A model generated the notes under the pieces. It had not been told where the DNA came from. It saw only the letters and a program-made list of their open reading frames with translations, and made no database searches. DNA of 64,000 nucleotides from JACRCT01 sp049841135 (lineage in GTDB: Bacteria; Myxococcota; Myxococcia; Myxococcales; UBA5297): contig JASGHK010000006.1 in the NCBI GenBank assembly GCA_049841135.1, positions 62,001-126,000 on the forward strand. Direction: 5' to 3'. Position numbers and translations under genes: made by a program. The first letter of the stretch is position 1. Every line of letters starts with the position of its first letter. Positions 1 through 9,616 of this stretch are shown here, one piece after another.

Positions 1-1043
1 TAGGCCAGGGCGAGCAGCGCGACGTAGCCCTTGGCCGCGCCGGCCGCACCCAGCGTCACGACGAGGTTGTTCTTGCCCGCCGCCTGGTCCGCCTTGAGGT
101 CGGGGATCTCGTTGATCCACAGGATGGCGGCCGTGAGCACGCCCAGCGGCGCGCCGGCCAGGTAGCTCTGCCAGCCCGCCTGGCCGGTCATCGCGAAGAC
201 CGCGCCAGCGACCATCAGCGGACCGAAGCACAGCCCCACCGACAGCTCGCCCAGACCGCGGCGCGCGGCCAGGCGCAACGGCGGCGCGGTGTAGCTCCAG
301 GCGACGAAGGCGCCGACGGCTCCGAACGCCATCAGCCCCCAGCCGCGGTAGACGGCGAGACCGACGCCCATCAGGGCCGCGGCGACGATGGCCGAGGCGC
401 CGGCGATCATCGAGCCGGTCGGGGAGAGCAGCCCGAGCTCGATGGAGCGGCTGCCGCCCGAGAACGGCGCGAAGTGGTCGTTGTTGCCGGGGTCGGCACC
501 GCTCTTCCAGTCGAAGTAGTCGTTGAGCAGGTTGGCCGAGGTGTGCAGCAGCGCCGCGGCGACCATCGAGACCAGGAAGACGAGCCACGGGAACGGACGG
601 GCGACCCCCACCGCCCAGGCCCAGGCGCCGGCGAAGGCGACGGGGGCGATGGTGGCGGTCAGGAACGGCACGCGCGCCACCGAGAACACCGCCTTGACCC
701 GCGGCCCCAGCCCCTTGGGCAGCGCCTTGTCGGCCGTCATCTCCGGCAAGGGCTGGGCGGTCGCGGTGAAGCCGTCGGCGAGCGAGGTGAGCGTGACCGC
801 GGCGGCGAAGGACTGCCCGTCGGCGCGGCGCAGCGCGGTGACGGTCTGGAACGAGCCGTCTCGGCGGGCCGCGGCGAGCCAGCCGGGCAGCTCGGAGACG
901 GCGACGAGCCCGGCGGTGAGCGCCTGCAGGCGGCGCTTGCCGACTACTTCTTCCGGCTTGTACCCGAAGACCCTCTCGGCCTCCGGGTCGAAGGCTCGGA
1001 CGCGCCCTTCGAGGTCGCAGGTGACGGTTCCCGGCTGCTCCAA
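1..1043 (-). CDS. PAS-UbiA fusion prenyltransferase (MenA-like), 3' end outside window
   Basis: Integral-membrane UbiA-family enzyme, expected to transfer a polyprenyl chain to an aromatic acceptor in quinone (probably menaquinone) synthesis. The first Asp motif NDYFD and the second motif DLKAD are both visible, separated by hydrophobic segments typical of the family. The unusual part is the first ~100 residues, which read as a PAS domain (GRVRAFDPEAERVFGY, then VVGK, then RRADGQSF) before the membrane part starts near residue 115. The start chosen is TTG at 1043, six bases after GGAGG; no ATG is available in this frame. The gene overlaps the end of the upstream regulator by 100 bases. It runs off the window, so the C-terminus is unseen. 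Fusion is seen directly; a redox or light-sensing role for PAS is inference. Confidence 0.85.
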   Translation of the reverse strand, partial: MEQPGTVTCDLEGRVRAFDPEAERVFGYKPEEVVGKRRLQALTAGLVAVSELPGWLAAARRDGSFQTVTALRRADGQSFAAAVTLTSLADGFTATAQPLPEMTADKALPKGLGPRVKAVFSVARVPFLTATIAPVAFAGAWAWAVGVARPFPWLVFLVSMVAAALLHTSANLLNDYFDWKSGADPGNNDHFAPFSGGSRSIELGLLSPTGSMIAGASAIVAAALMGVGLAVYRGWGLMAFGAVGAFVAWSYTAPPLRLAARRGLGELSVGLCFGPLMVAGAVFAMTGQAGWQSYLAGAPLGVLTAAILWINEIPDLKADQAAGKNNLVVTLGAAGAAKGYVALLALA

Positions 1044-1621
1044 GACATGCCTCCCGTGGTCGGGGTTGTTGTTCCGCGGCTGCCGGTGAGGATGCCCAGG
1101 GCACCCGCCACGTCGAAGCGCGCGGTCTTGAGGAAGACGGTGACGGCCTTGTCCACGAGGTCCGCCAGCCGGCGCATGCGCACGATCCGGTCGAGCTGCT
1201 CGCGGGTGGCGCGGCCCTGCGCCGCCTCTTCGGCGCGCACCAGGTCGCTGCGCACGCGGGCGATGAAGCGCCCCTCGCGGGCCTCCACCACCTTGCCGAT
1301 CATCTTGAGGAAGTCGGTCTCGGCCTCGAAGCGCCAGGCGTCGGCGCCCAGCCGCACCCGGTGCAGCACGCCCCACTGCTCCATCTCGCGGGTGATCATC
1401 GAGACCGCGCCCTTGGAGAGCCCGAGCGAGGTGCCGATCTCCGCGGCGGTGAAGGTGCGGTCGCGGACGTAGAGCAGCGCCCAGACCCGGCCCTCGTTGG
1501 CGCGGAAGCCCCAGAACTCGATGACGTTGCCGACCGCGTCGACGACCAGCGCCTCCCAGTCGGAGAGGTCGGTCTTGCCGGGGGGCGTGCTGCTGCGGTC
1601 GGGGATGACCAGGCCCTTCAT
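944..1621 (-). CDS. GbsR/MarR-family transcriptional regulator
   Basis: About 225 residues with a winged-helix domain. The stretch FRANEGRVWALLYV followed by FTAAEIGTSLGLSKGAVSMI is the GbsR-type helix-turn-helix. The start is ATG 1621 with GGAGG just upstream, overlapping the stop of the polyprenyl synthase by four bases once the frameshift there is corrected. It sits between two quinone-chain genes and is probably their local regulator (inference). The last ~45 codons overlap the PAS-UbiA gene in another frame and are low-complexity Ser/Thr/Arg, so the true end may lie earlier if another indel exists near 1075. Confidence 0.8.
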   Translation of the reverse strand: MKGLVIPDRSSTPPGKTDLSDWEALVVDAVGNVIEFWGFRANEGRVWALLYVRDRTFTAAEIGTSLGLSKGAVSMITREMEQWGVLHRVRLGADAWRFEAETDFLKMIGKVVEAREGRFIARVRSDLVRAEEAAQGRATREQLDRIVRMRRLADLVDKAVTVFLKTARFDVAGALGILTGSRGTTTPTTGGMSWSSREPSPATSKGASEPSTRRPRGSSGTSRKK

Positions 1622-2578
1622 GCGGCCTCCTTGCCCAGGCCACCGGCGAAGGAGCGCGCCAGCGATTCGAGCTCGTCGAATCCAGCGGGGGTTCCCCAGG
1701 ACCTCCAGCGCGCCGAGCGCGGCGTCGACCTCGGTCAGGAGCTGCGAAGCGGTCTCTTCGGCCGCCCCCTGCGTGAGCAGCGCTTCGCCCGCGGCGGCGA
1801 CGTCCCCGGCGGAGGGGTGCTCCTGGCTCCAGAGCGCCTCCAGCCGGCGGCGCAGCGGCTCCGAGCGCTGGGCCGCCCAGAGGATGGGCACCGAGGGGTT
1901 CTTGTTCTTCAGGTCGGCGAACCGGTCCTTGCCCTCGCCGCCGGCCAGGTCCTTGAGGTCGTCGGCGAGCTGGAAGGCGACGCCCAGGCGCAGGCCGAAG
2001 GTGTCGAAGGCGCGCTGCAGGTCCTCGCGGCCCGCGAGCTGCGCCGCCGAGCGTCCGCACCAGGCGAAGAGCGCCCCGGTCTTGCCCTCGGCGATGGAGC
2101 GCCACTGGGCGAGCGGCAGGTCGAGCCGGCCGCGCACCTCGAGCTCAAGCGCGGCGGCGTTGGACATCTGGCCCACGACCTCGATGGCCCCGGTGGTCAC
2201 CGGCCGCGGGTGCGCTCGCAGCAGGGCGAAGGCGTTGGAGAGCAGCCAGTCGCCGGCGAGCACCGCCACCGCGTTGCCCCAGCGGGCGTTGGCGGTGGGA
2301 CGGCGCCGGCGGACCGAGGCCTCGTCCACCACGTCGTCGTGGAGCAGGCTCGCGCCGTGGATGAGCTCGCCGGCGGCGGCCACGTCCTCGAGCGCCGCGT
2401 GCGGCGCGCCGGCGGCTTCGCCCAAGAGGAAGGTCAGCCGCGGGCGGATGCGCTTGCCGCCGGCTTCCAGGCACAGCGCGCGGGAGGCCTCGGCGAGGAC
2501 GCCGCCGCCCTTCTCGCCCGAGAGCGCCACGCCGAGGCGGGAATCGACGGTCTGCACGAACTGCTGGGCGAGGTCCAT
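1618..2578 (-). CDS. Polyprenyl diphosphate synthase (frameshifted near its end)
   Basis: Trans-prenyltransferase that builds the long isoprenoid chain for quinones. Both aspartate-rich motifs are present: HDDVVDE near residue 80 and ADDLKDL near residue 205. GGKRIRP near residue 40 is the usual substrate-binding segment. Reading runs straight into the next gene because of one extra base in a G5 run at 1687-1691. Removing it gives a C-terminus GNPAGFDELESLARSFAGG and then KEAA with a TGA that overlaps the next ATG. The corrected length, about 320 residues, matches the family. First gene of the three-gene unit with the regulator and PAS-UbiA. Confidence 0.9.
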
Positions 2579-2765
2579 GGGAGAGTCCGATTTCTAGAGT
2601 TCAAGACGCCTTGAACCGAGCGAACAGTAACGTCGGGACACGTTCGGCCGCAAGGACGGGCGCCGAGCGACCGGGCCACGCCATCGGCAAAGAGAAGGTT
2701 TCCGAAGGACGAGGGGTAGGGCACCATCGAATACGCCACCGCCTGCGCCGTCCAAGGCGCGGCAG

Positions 2766-3788
2766 GTGGGGCCGGGTGTGAGGCGCAACGTGCGGACGAC
2801 CTTCAGGATTCTTCTCGCGCTCTCGACGCTGTCCCTGGCGCAGGGCTGTGCCACCGCGACGCTCATCGCCAAGGCGACCGGCGCGGAGAAGCGGTGCTCC
2901 TCCAGCTCGTGGACGACCTGGAAGCCGACGGGGACGCGGGAGACCACGCTCCACGTCGACCTCGCCTACGTCCCACCGCCCCCGCCTCCTGCACCGCCCC
3001 CGCCGGTCGTGGTCGTCCGCCCTCGACCGGTCTTCGTGGCTCCGGTGCCGCCGCCCCCGTGGCGGGGGCCCATCGTCGTGCCGCCGCCGGGACCGCCGCC
3101 GGTGGCCGTCGTTCCGGTCGTCGTGCCCGCGCCGGTGGTGGTCGCCGTGCCCGTGCCGCCGCCTGCGGCGCGGCTCGTGTGCACCCAGAACTCGCGCTGG
3201 TCGCAGGCCCACTACCGCACCGAGCGCTGGCTCTACGAGCCCACCCACAAGGTGCTCATCGGCTTCTTCGGGCTCTCGGAGACGGCGATGGCGGCGACGG
3301 CGCTGGGGCTCGCCAAGCGCGACGACGGCAAGCTCGACGTGGGGGCGCTGGTCACCGGCATCGTGTTGGGCCTGGACGCGGTCGGCACCTGGGCGCTGCT
3401 GGCGCACCCGAAGACCAACTGGGTCGAGGAGTACGACGGGCCGGGCCCCGCGGACGCGGTCGCCAGCTGTCCGGAAGGGATGACGGTCGACATCGACGGC
3501 GTGCGCTCGGAGGTTGCGCCCGACGGCACGGTGCACCCCGAGGTCGCGGTGCGCCTCTTCGAGGCCATGCGCCGCCCCGGGCTGCCGTTCACGGTGTCGG
3601 TGGACGGGGCGGTGAAGACCCTCGAGTCCAGCCAGCCGCAGCGCTGCCGGTTCGCCGAGCTAAACCACCTGCCGCCGCCGGCCGGGTGTCCCGTGTGGTG
3701 GGTCCTCCCCGAGCCAGGGTGGTCGATGCAACTCGGGCCGGGACGTCCGGCGCCAGGCGAGGCGCCGCAGGCCAGCGAGACGAACTGA
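2766..3788 (+). CDS. Proline-rich lipoprotein, unknown function
   Basis: Starts with a lipoprotein signal (hydrophobic stretch ending LAQGC), using GTG at 2766 or, equally well, GTG at 2778. Residues ~70-135 are almost pure Pro/Val low complexity (long PPPPP runs), a likely extended spacer across the periplasm. This is followed by a region with two hydrophobic segments (LIGFFGLSETAMAATALGL and LVTGIVLGLDAVGTWALL). The C-terminal third is a Cys-containing domain I do not recognise. Transcribed divergently from the prenyl synthase operon across 187 bases. Confidence 0.7.
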   Translation: MGPGVRRNVRTTFRILLALSTLSLAQGCATATLIAKATGAEKRCSSSSWTTWKPTGTRETTLHVDLAYVPPPPPPAPPPPVVVVRPRPVFVAPVPPPPWRGPIVVPPPGPPPVAVVPVVVPAPVVVAVPVPPPAARLVCTQNSRWSQAHYRTERWLYEPTHKVLIGFFGLSETAMAATALGLAKRDDGKLDVGALVTGIVLGLDAVGTWALLAHPKTNWVEEYDGPGPADAVASCPEGMTVDIDGVRSEVAPDGTVHPEVAVRLFEAMRRPGLPFTVSVDGAVKTLESSQPQRCRFAELNHLPPPAGCPVWWVLPEPGWSMQLGPGRPAPGEAPQASETN

Positions 3789-3858
3789 ATTCGCGCGTTA
3801 GACTTCGGGTCCGGAAGCGGGGGCGGGACCGAAGGCCACCGACGACCGCGAGGACCCC

Positions 3859-4850
<992 letters not shown>

Positions 4851-4913
4851 GCCCGGATCAAGAGGCCAAGACGCAGGCGCACCGGCACTTCGGAAGTGGC
4901 AGCCGTCCACGGC

Positions 4914-4976
4914 GTCCCATCAGTCCCATAAGTCGCATAGGTCCTATAGGTCGCATGGGACCTATGAGACCGATGA
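4914..4976. repeat. Seven 9-bp tandem units
   Basis: Between convergent genes. Units of nine bases (gtcccatca, gtcccataa, gtcgcatag, gtcctatag, gtcgcatgg, gacctatga, gaccgatga) follow each other without gaps. The same motif family occurs in the other orientation near 53517-53560. Confidence 0.8.
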
Positions 4977-4995
4977 ACTGCAGCGCTTCTTGTGG

Positions 4996-7383
4996 CTAGA
5001 ACCCGACCGAGTTGAAGAGGAACGGGTAGCTGACGATGACCTTGCCGCCGGTGGGCTTGGGGAAGAGCCAGGTCTTGAGCGAGCCGACGATGCAGTTGGG
5101 GACCTCGGCGCCCTTGATCGTGGATTGCTTGACCTTGACCTCCTCGACGCGCCCGTCGGTGCCGATGGTCCACTCGAGGTTCAGCTTTCCGGCCAGCCCC
5201 GCCTCGCGCAGCAGCGCCCGCTCGTAGCAGCCGCGGATCTCGCCCATGTGCTCGTTGATGACCTTGGCGATGAGCTCGCGCGCCAGCTGCCCGCCGCCGC
5301 CGCGCTGCTTGAACCCGGCCGCCGAGGCCACCACCGTCCCGCCCACCTTGCCCTTGCCGGTGCCGCCCGCGCTGAAGCTGCCGATGCCGCCACCACCGCC
5401 GCCCCCCATGCCGCGGATGGCGCCGATGCCCTTGGTCTCGGTGCCGAAGCCGCCCAGCCCGGGGCCGAAGCTCATGCCGGCCATCGCCACCGGCGGCTTC
5501 CCGGTGAGCGGCGAGATCTTGTAGCCCATGCCCTTGTCGCCGTAGCCCTTGGGCCCACCGGTGAGCTTGCTGGTTGCCTTGAGCAGGCTCTCCACCGCCA
5601 GGCCCGAGGTCACCTTCTGCACGCTCTTGAGCGCGGCGCTCACCTGCGCGGTGTTCTTGTTGCGCGGCACGTCCGGCGGCAGGTCCACCTTGGGCTCGTT
5701 CTTGTCGCGCTCCTTGGGCTTCTCGACGAGCTTCTCGAGCTTCTTGACCTCTTCCTTCTTCTTCTCCGGCGGCTTGAGCACGGCCTTGGCGGCGCGCAGC
5801 ATCTGCTGCGGCGTGAAGTCCTGCTTGGCCTCGTCGTAGCGGGGCATGAAGACGACCGCCAGCACCGCCGCTGCCCCCAACAGGCCCACCGTCGCCGCGG
5901 GGAGCGCCACGCCCGAGCGCAGGAAGGAGCGGAAGCTTGCGCTGGGCGCGCGGCGCACGCGCTCGACGCGCACCTCGAGCGAGTAGGTCGCGTCGCCCAG
6001 GCGCACGAGCTTGTCCGGCTCGAGCGGCAAGCTGCACGCGTCCTTCTCGGCGACGCCCTGCACCGGGCGCCAGCCGCTCTTCTCGAAGGTGAAGGCCTTC
6101 AGCTCCTTGGGGATGCGCAGCGTCCACCGGCCGGCGCGGTCGCTCTTGGCGAGCAGGAACTTCGTGCTCGGCAGCGGCAGCCGGTAGGCCGCGACGTCCG
6201 CGGCGTCGGACGGGCCGGCAAAGACCTCCCTCCCGGGCTCGAAGCCGTACACGCCCACCGCGGCCTTGCCCCAGAACACGCGCACCCGCAGGACGGGACC
6301 GGGGTCCTTGCCCTTGGGCAACTCCTCGAGATCCTCCTCGGGCGGTGGCGGGACGAAGCCGGGCATCGGCTGCAGGCGCCACGGGTGACGGCCCTTGGGC
6401 GGCGCGGAGACGGGCATCGACGCCGGCGCGGGCATCGGCGCCGGAGCCTTGGCCACCGCGGGAACGGGCGCGGCCGCGAGGGGAGGTGATGCGACGGGCG
6501 CGGGAGGCGCGGCTCTGGGCCCCGGCGCCGCCGGGTGGGGCATCGCGGCCGGGGCTGGTTGAGCGGGGAGCGAGCGGGGCGCCGGCGCTGGGACAGGGGC
6601 TGGCGCCGACGGGGCGGGCCGAGCCTGCGGCGGGGCCGCGGCGGGTCGCGCAGGCGCCGGGACCGCCGGTGCCGGTGAGGCCGCCGACGGCCGCGAGACC
6701 TTGGGCATCACCACCCGCAGCTTGAGGACGAACGGCCCGAGCGCGACGTCGTCCAGGGCACGGACCTCGGCGGTGCGCTGCGGGACGCCGTTGATGCGCA
6801 TCGCGCCGCCGTCGGAGACGGTCTGCAGCGTGGCCTTGCCGTCGGAGAAGACCAGGAAGGCGTGGCAGCGGCCGATGGCGGGATCGTCGAGGTGGAGCTC
6901 GCAGTTGGGGTCGCTTCCCAGCGCGTACTCACCGGGGCCCAGCGCCTGGGTGGCGACGAGGTTGGGCCCGCGCAGCACGACCACCTGCAGCGTCGGCTCC
7001 GGGGCGAGGGCGGTCGCCGTCGCGGTCGCTGCGGCCGGAACGAGCGCCGGAGCGGGCGTCGGGCACAGCCGTCCAGCCTCCTCCGGCGTGAGCTTCTGCA
7101 TTCCGCCTCCAAGAGCCTCGGCCAGCGCGAGCGAGTCCCCCACCTCCATCACCGCGGTGACTTCCTCGTCCGAGGCCGGCCCCGCGGCGGCGCCCGCGCC
7201 TGCGCCGCGGAAGAGCCGGTCCGCCTCCTCTGGGGCCAGGCGCTGCTTGCCGCCGGCGAGCGCCTCCGCAAGCGCGAGCGGGTCCAGCCGGGCAGCCTCG
7301 CGGGCGTCGATCTCCAGGCGCTCGGCCGGGGTGAGCGGGCGCGTCCGGGCCGCCTCGAGAAGCTGGTGCGTCCTGGAGGTCAT
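4996..7383 (-). CDS. FHA-domain membrane protein with AgmX/PglI-like C-terminus
   Basis: 795 residues. Two short repeated helical motifs (PLALAEALAGGKQRLAPEEA and SLALAEALGGGMQKLTPEEA) lie in the first 100 residues. An FHA domain, which binds phosphothreonine, spans about 132-210 (GEYALGSDPNCELHLDD, with the GRCHAFL core). A ~130-residue Pro/Ala linker follows, then one membrane span near 480-503. After a Lys/Glu-rich stretch and a polyglycine region (655-690), a TonB-like AgmX/PglI C-terminal domain spans 710-795 (GEIRGCYERAL, then LEWTIGTDGRV). In Myxococcus such proteins belong to gliding or cell-envelope machinery; that role here is inferred. The ATG at 7383 overlaps the sigma-factor stop, so the two are translationally coupled. 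Confidence 0.85.
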   Translation of the reverse strand: MTSRTHQLLEAARTRPLTPAERLEIDAREAARLDPLALAEALAGGKQRLAPEEADRLFRGAGAGAAAGPASDEEVTAVMEVGDSLALAEALGGGMQKLTPEEAGRLCPTPAPALVPAAATATATALAPEPTLQVVVLRGPNLVATQALGPGEYALGSDPNCELHLDDPAIGRCHAFLVFSDGKATLQTVSDGGAMRINGVPQRTAEVRALDDVALGPFVLKLRVVMPKVSRPSAASPAPAVPAPARPAAAPPQARPAPSAPAPVPAPAPRSLPAQPAPAAMPHPAAPGPRAAPPAPVASPPLAAAPVPAVAKAPAPMPAPASMPVSAPPKGRHPWRLQPMPGFVPPPPEEDLEELPKGKDPGPVLRVRVFWGKAAVGVYGFEPGREVFAGPSDAADVAAYRLPLPSTKFLLAKSDRAGRWTLRIPKELKAFTFEKSGWRPVQGVAEKDACSLPLEPDKLVRLGDATYSLEVRVERVRRAPSASFRSFLRSGVALPAATVGLLGAAAVLAVVFMPRYDEAKQDFTPQQMLRAAKAVLKPPEKKKEEVKKLEKLVEKPKERDKNEPKVDLPPDVPRNKNTAQVSAALKSVQKVTSGLAVESLLKATSKLTGGPKGYGDKGMGYKISPLTGKPPVAMAGMSFGPGLGGFGTETKGIGAIRGMGGGGGGGIGSFSAGGTGKGKVGGTVVASAAGFKQRGGGGQLARELIAKVINEHMGEIRGCYERALLREAGLAGKLNLEWTIGTDGRVEEVKVKQSTIKGAEVPNCIVGSLKTWLFPKPTGGKVIVSYPFLFNSVGF

Positions 7384-7994
7384 TGCAGTTCTCCGCGGGC
7401 CAGGGCTTCGGCCAGCCGCTGCTTGAGCCGCTCCCGGAAGCGCATCAACGTGACCGTCACGGTGCCGTGCGGGACGTTCAGGCGCGCGGCGATGTCCCGT
7501 GTCTTCTCGCCTCGCGTGTAGTGGGCCAGCACGACCTCGCGGTGGCCCGGGTGCTCCACGCCCTCGCAGGCCGCGCGGACCGTGGCGATCCAGCTCTCGC
7601 GCTCGGCGGCCTCCTCGTGCGCCTCCGGCGGCGCGTCGGAGGCCAGGACCAGCGCCAGGGTGTCCGAGAGGCGGCGCTCGCGGTCGCTCTGGCGGGCGTG
7701 GCGCAGGCAGTGCCGGCGGGCGATGGCGAAGAGCCAGCCGGCGAAGCGGGCGTCGTCGCGAAGGTGGTCGAGGTTCTGGAAGGCCAGCGAGAAGATGTCC
7801 TGCGTCCAATCCAGGGCCAGCTCGCGTCGGCCGCGGGCGCAGACGAGGCAGTAGGAGGTCACCGCCGGCTGGAACTGGCCGAACAGCAGCCGCCACGCCC
7901 GCTCGTCACGGCGCTTGGCGGCGCGGACGATCTCCGGCGAGACGGCGACTTCGGGAGCCTGCTCGGCTTCGAAGGCTGTGGCCTGGTTCGGCAT
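7380..7994 (-). CDS. ECF-type RNA polymerase sigma factor
   Basis: 204 residues. Region 2 is visible as LDWTQDIFSLAFQNL followed by FAGWLFAIARRHCLRHARQ; region 4 as GEKTRDIAARLNVPHGTV. ATG 7994 is preceded by GGGAGGG; an in-frame ATG at 8024 has no such site. Its stop overlaps the ATG of the FHA/AgmX gene by four bases, so the downstream protein may sense or relay the signal (no canonical zinc anti-sigma is present). A 10-bp inverted repeat sits 20 bases upstream. Confidence 0.88.
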   Translation of the reverse strand: MPNQATAFEAEQAPEVAVSPEIVRAAKRRDERAWRLLFGQFQPAVTSYCLVCARGRRELALDWTQDIFSLAFQNLDHLRDDARFAGWLFAIARRHCLRHARQSDRERRLSDTLALVLASDAPPEAHEEAAERESWIATVRAACEGVEHPGHREVVLAHYTRGEKTRDIAARLNVPHGTVTVTLMRFRERLKQRLAEALARGELQ

Positions 7995-8013
7995 GACCCT
8001 CCCGACAGTCTCT

Positions 8014-8053
8014 CCTGTAATCAAAGAGACTGCTCGTCCGCCGTGATTACAGG
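8014..8053. promoter_or_regulatory. Perfect 10-bp inverted repeat upstream of the sigma operon
   Basis: cctgtaatca at 8014-8023 and its exact complement tgattacagg at 8044-8053, centres 30 bases apart (about three helical turns). The arms are AT-richer than the surroundings and lie 20-60 bases upstream of the sigma-factor start, where an operator or autoregulated promoter would be expected. It could also fold as a stem in the leader RNA. Confidence 0.6.
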
Positions 8054-8191
8054 GCCGCCGGCACGAGGGTAAGGGCGCGAAATTGCAGAGGTGAGCCGGC
8101 AGCCCGGTCGGGCGTTTGAACTCAGCCTCCCTGCGGTGTAGAACCTGCGCCCTTCCGCCGGCACCGACCAGGCCGGCGACACGACCGAGGG

Positions 8192-8950
8192 ATGGACATG
8201 ATGCGCCGCCTGTTCTCGAGCCTCTGGTGCGCAGCGCTGCTGGTGGGCTGTGGCGTGGGCGCCGTCGAGGAAGAGACCGCTCCGGTCGAGGCGCAGGACG
8301 AGCTGTCGACGACGCGGACGGCGAAGGCCCCGGGCCTGACCGTCTGGTTCGACCGCGACATCGAGCCCGTCCAGGACGGCGCCGGGACGGCCTGGGTCAT
8401 CCACGGGCGCGCCAGCAAGGACCTGACCCGCGTCTTCTCGTTCATCTGCGACGACGCGCTCGGCGGCGCCACGCAGGTCGACGCGCGCACCTTCGACCTC
8501 CGCTTCGACTGGCGCGACTTCGAGGTGGCCCTGGCTCCGCGCACCGTCTACCTGGCGCTGACCACCGCGACCGGCGGCGAGTACTACGCGACCTACACGC
8601 TGGCGCCGCGCCTGACCGACTTCAGCGGCCCGACCAGCATCTGGGTGAAGTCCGACCTCGAGCCGCGCACCGAGAACGGCCTGCGCGTCTGGGTCGGCGA
8701 GTTCACGACCAGCAAGGTGCCGAACGCGGTGGTGGTCTACAACGACATCGACACCGAGCCCGAGGTCCGCCAGATCTCCTCGACGCGCTGGGAGTACGTC
8801 TTCCCCGGCACCACCCAGATGCTCAGCCAGCCGATGGGCGGCGCGCCGCTGTTCTTCCGCGCCGAGTTCCCCAAGGGCCCGGTCCAGAAGAGCGCCCACG
8901 TGGTCATCTCGGTGGCGACGCTCTCGCTGTCGACGCAGGCGCCCTACTGA
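8192..8950 (+). CDS. Lipoprotein, unknown function
   Basis: Signal peptide with lipobox LLVGC. The ATG at 8198 (or 8201) is favoured over 8192 because GAGGG lies six bases before 8198. The mature ~230 residues are rich in beta-strand-like segments (LTVWFDRDIEPVQD, then SIWVKSDLEPRTENGLRVWV), which look like two related repeats of an Ig-like fold. No enzyme motif seen. It ends four bases before the end of the convergent lipoprotein gene. Confidence 0.75.
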   Translation: MDMMRRLFSSLWCAALLVGCGVGAVEEETAPVEAQDELSTTRTAKAPGLTVWFDRDIEPVQDGAGTAWVIHGRASKDLTRVFSFICDDALGGATQVDARTFDLRFDWRDFEVALAPRTVYLALTTATGGEYYATYTLAPRLTDFSGPTSIWVKSDLEPRTENGLRVWVGEFTTSKVPNAVVVYNDIDTEPEVRQISSTRWEYVFPGTTQMLSQPMGGAPLFFRAEFPKGPVQKSAHVVISVATLSLSTQAPY

Positions 8951-8954
8951 CGCT

Positions 8955-9512
8955 TCACGGGCCGCCCCACAAGTCGCAGTAGCGGGCCTCGAACGCGCCC
9001 GCCAGCCGCAGGGCGCTGCCTTCGCCATCGAACGAGACGTCGTAGCTCCCGCGGACGGACTGCTCGCCCACCTCGTCGAGCTGGATCCAGCCGGTCTGCG
9101 CGATCCTCGAGCTCGCCTTGGCGCCATCCTTGGGCACGACGGCGTACCCGGCCGAGGTCCCCTTCGTCGAGCTCTTGTCGGTGCTGGTGACGGCGTAGCG
9201 GTGGCCCTGGTCGGCCCGCGGCTCCGTCAGGTCCACCATCAGCTCCAGGCGCGACGAGCCGGCCGCGAACTTGTCCTTGGCCTTCGCCGGGCTCGCGCGG
9301 GTCTGCGCACCGGCGCACTCCAGCGCGTCGCTCGTCAGGATCACCCCGACGAAGCCTTGCCCTTCGATGGCGACCGCGGATCGGACGGCGAACGTCTGGC
9401 TCCCGGCGACGCAGGCCTTGCCGACGGCGCCCGGGGCAGGCGTGCACCGGTCCGAGGAGGGGCAAGCCGAGAACGTGACGAGCAGCGCGAGGCAGGAGAA
9501 GAAGCGGTTCAT
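8955..9512 (-). CDS. Small lipoprotein, unknown function
   Basis: 185 residues with a signal peptide ending in the lipobox TFSAC followed by PSSD. Four further cysteines in the mature part could form disulfides. There is a terminal CDLWGG segment. Convergent with the preceding gene and divergent from the flavin oxidoreductase. Not recognised. Confidence 0.72.
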   Translation of the reverse strand: MNRFFSCLALLVTFSACPSSDRCTPAPGAVGKACVAGSQTFAVRSAVAIEGQGFVGVILTSDALECAGAQTRASPAKAKDKFAAGSSRLELMVDLTEPRADQGHRYAVTSTDKSSTKGTSAGYAVVPKDGAKASSRIAQTGWIQLDEVGEQSVRGSYDVSFDGEGSALRLAGAFEARYCDLWGGP

Positions 9513-9616
9513 GCGGTCCTCCGAGGGTCCAGAGCCTACCCGAGCCCCGAAAGACCCGTGAGCCCCGGCTGCGCGGATGAGGTAAGAAGCCTCGTCCGCG
9601 CCGGAGGCGAGACGCC

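Noticed and set aside
944..2578. A single 544-codon minus-strand frame joining polyprenyl synthase and regulator
   Set aside because: The join is caused by one extra base in a G5 run; the corrected synthase ends with a normal C-terminus and stop exactly overlapping the regulator ATG.
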